NCBI GenBank assembly: GCA_900550925.1
Contig: URTU01000065.1
Coordinates: forward strand, 1-11,043
Length of the DNA: 11,043 nucleotides
DNA from: an uncultured Alistipes sp.
GTDB lineage: Bacteria > Bacteroidota > Bacteroidia > Bacteroidales > Rikenellaceae
Direction: 5' to 3'
The position numbers and the translations under genes were made by a program. The notes below the pieces were generated by a model. It was not told the origin of the DNA, did not search any database, and saw nothing but the letters and a program-made list of their open reading frames with translations. Position 1 is the stretch's first letter, and the number at the start of each line of letters is the position of its first letter. Positions 7,530 through 11,043 of this stretch are shown here, one piece after another.

Positions 7530-7615
7530 AATGCATGCAATATTTTCGGCCTTAAACACGTCATTAACTAAGTATTGAATACTAACTAATATTTACCAAT
7601 ATCACATAAACCGAA
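7530..7615 (+). promoter_or_regulatory. AT-rich intergenic region, probable promoter for the 7616 lipoprotein
   Basis: This 86-bp gap is strikingly AT-rich against its neighbours. It contains an inverted repeat AGTATT-G-AATACT at 7571-7583 and three copies of ACTAA around it (7567-7589). The nearest match to the -7 consensus is TAAGTATTG at 7569-7577, one base longer than TAnnTTTG, preceded by TTTTC at 7543-7547. No terminator for the upstream gene is evident, so readthrough from the operon is possible. The promoter is suspected from composition; its exact elements are uncertain. Confidence 0.35.
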
Positions 7616-8215
7616 ATGAAACAGACCATTATCACCCTTACCGCCCTTGCAGCGCTCATGCTTGGGGGATGTGCGCGTTACATGACCTACTCGGACTACA
7701 AACTCGACGTCCAGTCGGGCGACCAGACGGCCAAGGTCACCACCTATGACGAAAGATACGGCACCGTATATTCGTTCTCGGACGAACTGTTCGACATGAG
7801 AGTTCAGGTTTTGTTGCAGAGCATCGCCGTCGAGATTGACAACAAGAGCGACCAGACTATTACCATTCCGGTAGCCCGTATCCGCTATACCGACAGCAAC
7901 GGCGTCGAAAGCAGTGTAATCACCTCGTCCACGCCGATCGAAAAACGTATGGATACTCCGGCACCTGTCACGGTAGCTCCCGGACAGACGGCAACGCTCG
8001 ATCTGGTACCGCTCAAGAATATCAGATTCTCGAAGTTCAACGGTTTCGAACGCGAGGAGATATTCCCTGACTTCAAAACCAAAAAAGCATTGGACAAAGA
8101 CAAGAGTAAAATAATCGGCCAGAAGGTCAAACTGGCTGTCCCGATCCTGACCGGCGATAACGGGCAGATCGAAAAGCAGATCAGTTTCAAGGTCGAGGAT
8201 ATCCAGATCAAGTAA
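7616..8215 (+). CDS. Small lipoprotein of unknown family
   Basis: A 199-residue protein with a clear lipoprotein signal peptide: M-K-Q, a hydrophobic core, then lipobox L16-G17-G18-C19. The residues after Cys19 (A-R-Y-M-T-Y) do not show the acidic signal used for surface display in Bacteroidota, so a periplasm-facing location is more likely, as inference. The mature part has alternating beta-strand patterns (V-E-I-D-N-K-S-D-Q-T-I-T-I-P, P-V-T-V-A-P-G-Q-T-A-T-L-D-L-V-P) that resemble an Ig-like or other beta-sandwich domain. A Lys/Asp-rich stretch (K-A-L-D-K-D-K-S-K) precedes the last strands. I do not recognise the family and assign no function. It sits alone between the envelope operon and a strong terminator. 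Confidence 0.88.
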   Translation: MKQTIITLTALAALMLGGCARYMTYSDYKLDVQSGDQTAKVTTYDERYGTVYSFSDELFDMRVQVLLQSIAVEIDNKSDQTITIPVARIRYTDSNGVESSVITSSTPIEKRMDTPAPVTVAPGQTATLDLVPLKNIRFSKFNGFEREEIFPDFKTKKALDKDKSKIIGQKVKLAVPILTGDNGQIEKQISFKVEDIQIK

Positions 8216-8351
8216 TCCGGGGATTCTCGTCCGGCACCGTGCCCGACCGTTGAGGCGAACGTTCCGGCGACAGGTTCAGGCAATTCGGCCGTAAGGCCTC
8301 CCGAAACTGCCGGCGAATCAAGCCCCCCAGGGCAGACACGGTTCAAACAAC
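8216..8351. other. Non-coding GC-rich stretch before the convergent terminator
   Basis: About 136 bp between the lipoprotein stop and the terminator. No plausible gene is present on either strand. It holds short hairpin-forming segments, for example GGCC-GTAA-GGCC at 8287-8298 with a GNRA-type loop, and the 8-base palindrome GAACGTTC. These are too short to call an RNA gene. It is most simply the 3' untranslated region of the lipoprotein message. Confidence 0.45.
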
Positions 8352-8390
8352 GAATCAGGGCGGTCAGCATGTTGCTGATCGCCCTGATTC
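8352..8390 (+). terminator. Long hairpin terminator between convergent genes
   Basis: An 18-bp stem pairs 8352-8369 with 8373-8390 around a 3-nt loop (TGT). It is perfect except for one G-T position that still pairs as G-U on the plus-strand RNA. ATATATTTTC follows on the plus side; on the minus side the flank reads GTTGTTTG, a weaker U-rich tract. It ends the lipoprotein transcript and may also stop the minus-strand dxr-rseP transcript, whose last stop codon is at 8538. Confidence 0.85.
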
Positions 8391-8537
8391 ATATATTTTC
8401 ACGTCACGCCAACGCCCTTAAAACTGCAACCCTCCTGCCCTATCTCACCTTATCCAACTACGGCAGACAGCATCTGACCGGCCGCACCTATCCACATATT
8501 ACCCTATCACCTGTGGCTGCAAGATATCAAACTGCTG
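8391..8537. other. Intergenic stretch downstream of rseP
   Basis: These 147 bp between the bidirectional-looking hairpin and the rseP stop carry no recognisable gene. The 78-residue open frame that starts in the hairpin and runs into rseP on the opposite strand has no protein-like features. A CCACA…TGTGG pair lies near 8491-8515 but is short and poor in flanking T residues. It is probably the 3' untranslated region of the dxr-rseP message. Confidence 0.45.
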
Positions 8538-9872
8538 TCAATTACCGGACAACAACCTGTGGACGTCGTTTCCGTTGGCATAGACGAGCAATACCATCAG
8601 GATAAGCAGCCCCAGTATCTGCGCCCGTTCGAGGAACTTCTCGCTCGGTTTGCGGCGCGTCACCACCTCCCACAGCAGGAACAGCACATGCCCGCCGTCA
8701 AGAGCCGGTATCGGCAGCAGGTTCATCACCGCCAGAATGATCGAGAGCATGGCCGTCATATGCCAGAAGCGTTCCCAGTCCCATGTCGACGGGAAGACAC
8801 TGCCTATGGCGATGATTCCGCCCAGCTCCTCATACATCTTGCTTCGCGGCGATACGATCAGCTTCAACTGTTCCCAGTAATTGCTGATCTCCACGCCGGT
8901 TCGCTTGAAACCCTCGGGTATCGACTCCCAGAATCCATAATGGCGCGTATGCAGCCTGAAGGGGTTGTTCAGCAAGACACCAATCGTTCCATCATCCGAC
9001 ACCGGTACCGACAACTCCCGGTTGACCGTTGTCCCGAGGCTGTCGCGAGCCACGGTCAATGCGACCGTCTGCCCTCGATACTGCTGCAGAAGCGGCGTAC
9101 ACTGGTCGTAATATCCGGCCGGCTGTCCGTTGATCGCCACGAACCGGTCGCCACGCTGCAACCCGGCCCCGATGGCCGACGAAGTTGCCACGCTGTCGAC
9201 AACGAATGGCAGCCTCAACGAGAACAGTTCGGCATAACTGCGCGAGCGGCGCATCTCGATGATCCGATCGAGCGGAATGACAACCGTCTGTTCCGCCCCG
9301 TCGCGCAGGACCGTAACATGGCGGTCTTCATCCGTTATCAGGAGTTCGTTCAGGATCTCGTCGAGGTCATCTATCGCATGGCCGTTGATCGCCACGATCC
9401 GGTCGCCATCCTCGAATCCGAGCTCCTTGCCCTCGTCGCTCCAGACGAATCCCCAGCGTGCATCCGACACCGGCATATACCGTTCGCCCCATACATAGCT
9501 TATCCCGCAATAGATCGCCACGGCCAACAGCACATTCATCACCACGCCGGCCACCATGACAATCAACCGCTGCCAGGCCGGTTTCGACCGGAATTCGTCG
9601 GGTTTTGGCGGAGCGGCCATCTGTTCGGTATCCATGCTTTCGTCGATCATGCCGGCGATCTTCACGTAACCGCCCAGCGGGACCCATCCCAAACCGTATT
9701 CGGTCTGGCCCCGACGGAATTTGAACAGCGAAAACCACGGATTGAAAAATATGTAGAACTTCTCTACCCTGATCCTGAAAATGCGGGCCGCAATGAAATG
9801 TCCCAGTTCGTGAACCACCACCAGCAGCGTCAGGCTCAACAGGAACTGGACGATCTTGATCAATATATCCAT
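8538..9872 (-). CDS. rseP: Site-2 zinc metalloprotease RseP
   Basis: A 444-residue inner-membrane protease of normal RseP length. The first membrane helix holds the zinc-binding H-E-L-G-H motif (His21-Glu22-His25). It is followed by a G-W-V-P-L-G-G-Y-V-K-I-A-G-M loop, a second helix (V-M-N-V-L-L-A-V-A-I-Y), and two PDZ-like domains. The first PDZ domain is near residues 130-210 with L-G-F-E-D-G-D-R-I-V-A-I-N-G, the second near 220-305 with L-Q-R-G-D-R-F-V-A-I-N-G. The C-terminal N-L-L-P-I-P-A-L-D-G-G-H (384-395) supplies the third ligand, Asp392, and a last membrane helix ends the chain. RseP cleaves anti-sigma factors and leftover signal peptides inside the membrane. It lies 39 bp downstream of dxr, a pairing common in bacteria, and is probably co-transcribed with it. 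Confidence 0.97.
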   Translation of the reverse strand: MDILIKIVQFLLSLTLLVVVHELGHFIAARIFRIRVEKFYIFFNPWFSLFKFRRGQTEYGLGWVPLGGYVKIAGMIDESMDTEQMAAPPKPDEFRSKPAWQRLIVMVAGVVMNVLLAVAIYCGISYVWGERYMPVSDARWGFVWSDEGKELGFEDGDRIVAINGHAIDDLDEILNELLITDEDRHVTVLRDGAEQTVVIPLDRIIEMRRSRSYAELFSLRLPFVVDSVATSSAIGAGLQRGDRFVAINGQPAGYYDQCTPLLQQYRGQTVALTVARDSLGTTVNRELSVPVSDDGTIGVLLNNPFRLHTRHYGFWESIPEGFKRTGVEISNYWEQLKLIVSPRSKMYEELGGIIAIGSVFPSTWDWERFWHMTAMLSIILAVMNLLPIPALDGGHVLFLLWEVVTRRKPSEKFLERAQILGLLILMVLLVYANGNDVHRLLSGN

Positions 9873-9911
9873 CTACTTTTGTTTATCATGTTTTGTTTCG
9901 CCGCGGCGGGG

Positions 9912-11043
9912 TCACTTCCTGAAGGCCGCCCGAGCGATATACTCCGCGGCCAGACGCCGCGCTTCGGCATCGCACGCCGCATAGTCCTCCAGCGACGGCC
10001 GGGCGACGAATCCGCAATGTCCCAATGCATGTCCTATAGCCGCCACAATGTCGTTGTAACGGATACGGCCGCCAAGGAATGCAGCCACGGCAACCTCATT
10101 TGCACCGTTCATCGTGCAGGCCGCCGTACCGCCCCTGCGCAGAGAGTCGTATGCAATGTCGAGCGCCGGATACTTCACCCGGTCGACCGCCTTGAATGTC
10201 AGCGCACCGGCCGTCAGCAGATCCAACCGGTCGTCGTCGCGGCGAAACCGGTACGGGAACGACAACGCATAGCTGATCGGCAGCCGCATGTCGGGACGCC
10301 CCAACTGTGCCTTCACCGACCCGTCCTCGAACTCCACCATCGAGTGGACGATCGACTGCGGGTGTATCATGACATCGATCTGCTCGGGTGCAACATCAAA
10401 CAACCATCGTGCCTCGATCACCTCGAAACCCTTGTTGACCATCGTCGCACAGTCGATCGTGATTTTGGCCCCCATCGACCAGTTCGGATGGCGCAGGGCG
10501 TCTTCTTTTTTCATGCCGGAAAGCTGTGCGCGGTCCATGCCGTAAAACGGACCTCCGGAACAGGTGAGAAGTAGGCGCCTGATCTGCGATTTGTCGTGGT
10601 TTCCCATCAGGCACTGGAAGATTGCCGAATGCTCGGAGTCGACGGGGATGATTTCCGCGCCGTATTTTTTTGCCTGCTCCATGACAAGCTCGCCCGCGCA
10701 GACCAGGGTTTCCTTGTTGGCAAGGGCAATGCGCTTTTTCTCCCGGATGGCGGCAAGCGTGGGCTTGAGCCCGACCATGCCGGACACTGCCGTGACGACG
10801 GTGTCCGCTTCGGGAAGACTTGCCGCGGTCACAAGACCCTCAAGTCCCAGCACGACTGTTATATTCATATCCGAAAGACGCGCCTTTAATTCCTGATATG
10901 CGCGCTCGTCCATCATTGCCGCAAGGCGCGGGCGGTATTTGCGGCACTGCGCCTCGAGCCGGTCCACATCGCGGTTCGCGGTGAGCGCGGCGACGCGCAG
11001 GTTCAGCTGATCTGCAACGTCCAGCGTCTGTCTGCCGATGGAG
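9912..11043 (-). CDS. dxr: 1-deoxy-D-xylulose 5-phosphate reductoisomerase, 5' end outside window
   Basis: The frame stays open to the window edge; 376 residues are visible and about ten N-terminal residues are missing, since the first readable ones, S-I-G-R-Q-T-L-D-V, are the end of the NADPH-binding G-S-T-G-S-I-G motif. The enzyme converts 1-deoxyxylulose 5-phosphate to methylerythritol 4-phosphate, the first committed step of the MEP isoprenoid pathway, in the cytosol. Landmarks are A-N-K-E-T-L-V, the metal-binding V-D-S-E-H-S-A-I-F-Q, the T-C-S-G-G-P-F segment, H-P-N-W-S-M-G, M-V-N-K-G-F-E, H-P-Q-S-I-V-H-S and N-G-A-N-E-V-A. Two oddities: Cys (codon 10449-10451) replaces the serine usual in I-D-S-A-T, and leucine codon use changes sharply around 10490-10520. 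The GTG near 10965 is internal, not the start. rseP follows by 39 bp. Confidence 0.97.
   Translation of the reverse strand, partial: SIGRQTLDVADQLNLRVAALTANRDVDRLEAQCRKYRPRLAAMMDERAYQELKARLSDMNITVVLGLEGLVTAASLPEADTVVTAVSGMVGLKPTLAAIREKKRIALANKETLVCAGELVMEQAKKYGAEIIPVDSEHSAIFQCLMGNHDKSQIRRLLLTCSGGPFYGMDRAQLSGMKKEDALRHPNWSMGAKITIDCATMVNKGFEVIEARWLFDVAPEQIDVMIHPQSIVHSMVEFEDGSVKAQLGRPDMRLPISYALSFPYRFRRDDDRLDLLTAGALTFKAVDRVKYPALDIAYDSLRRGGTAACTMNGANEVAVAAFLGGRIRYNDIVAAIGHALGHCGFVARPSLEDYAACDAEARRLAAEYIARAAFRK

Noticed and set aside
8369..8605. Small plus-strand gene after the terminator
   Set aside because: Its start lies in the terminator loop and it ends inside rseP on the other strand; composition is not protein-like.
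8559..10574. 671-residue plus-strand open frame, the longest in the window
   Set aside because: It runs antisense across rseP and dxr, both firmly identified by catalytic motifs. Its product is rich in Arg, His and Gln without hydrophobic periodicity, as expected of a shadow frame in GC-rich DNA.
10965..10967. GTG as a start codon for dxr
   Set aside because: The frame continues upstream with S-I-G-R-Q-T-L-D-V, part of the conserved NADPH-binding motif, so the real start is outside the window.

Overview
The window looks like chromosomal DNA from a Bacteroidota member, most likely Bacteroidales and Alistipes-like. This rests on three observations: coding DNA that is GC-rich for the phylum, genes without clear Shine-Dalgarno sequences but with TAnnTTTG-type -7 promoter elements, and gene families and neighbourhoods typical of that phylum (DUF1573 lipoprotein next to yajC, dxr next to rseP, a short-form polyprenol-phosphate mannosyltransferase). 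The genus is inferred from overall style and not proven.

Layout. Bases 2-418 hold the 3' part of a DUF1573 lipoprotein gene that begins outside the window. It is followed by yajC (501-839), which has its own promoter and a strong intrinsic terminator (866-908). After about 290 bp without a recognisable gene, a tight plus-strand array runs from 1203 to 7529: an uncharacterised 423-residue acidic protein, rsmI (16S rRNA 2'-O-methyltransferase), a DUF389 membrane protein, an LpxL-type acyltransferase, a family 2 glycosyltransferase and a polyprenol-phosphate mannosyltransferase-like protein. Gaps are -4 to 38 bp, so this is probably one transcription unit; its last four genes are membrane or envelope functions. 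A separate small lipoprotein gene of unknown family follows (7616-8215). A long hairpin terminator (8352-8390) lies between it and the convergent minus-strand pair dxr-rseP (11043 down to 8538), which joins isoprenoid precursor synthesis (MEP pathway) to the site-2 protease of envelope stress signalling. dxr is cut by the window edge and lacks about ten N-terminal residues.

I see no mobile element, CRISPR array, phage gene, toxin-antitoxin pair, tRNA or rRNA, and no clearly new multi-gene system. The points most worth a second look are an abrupt change of codon use inside dxr (possible recombination mosaic or assembly chimera), a cysteine at a normally serine phosphate-binding position of Dxr, a perfect 23-base palindrome overlapping the promoter of the 1203 operon, and the uncharacterised 423-residue protein with conserved-looking ends and a long disordered centre.
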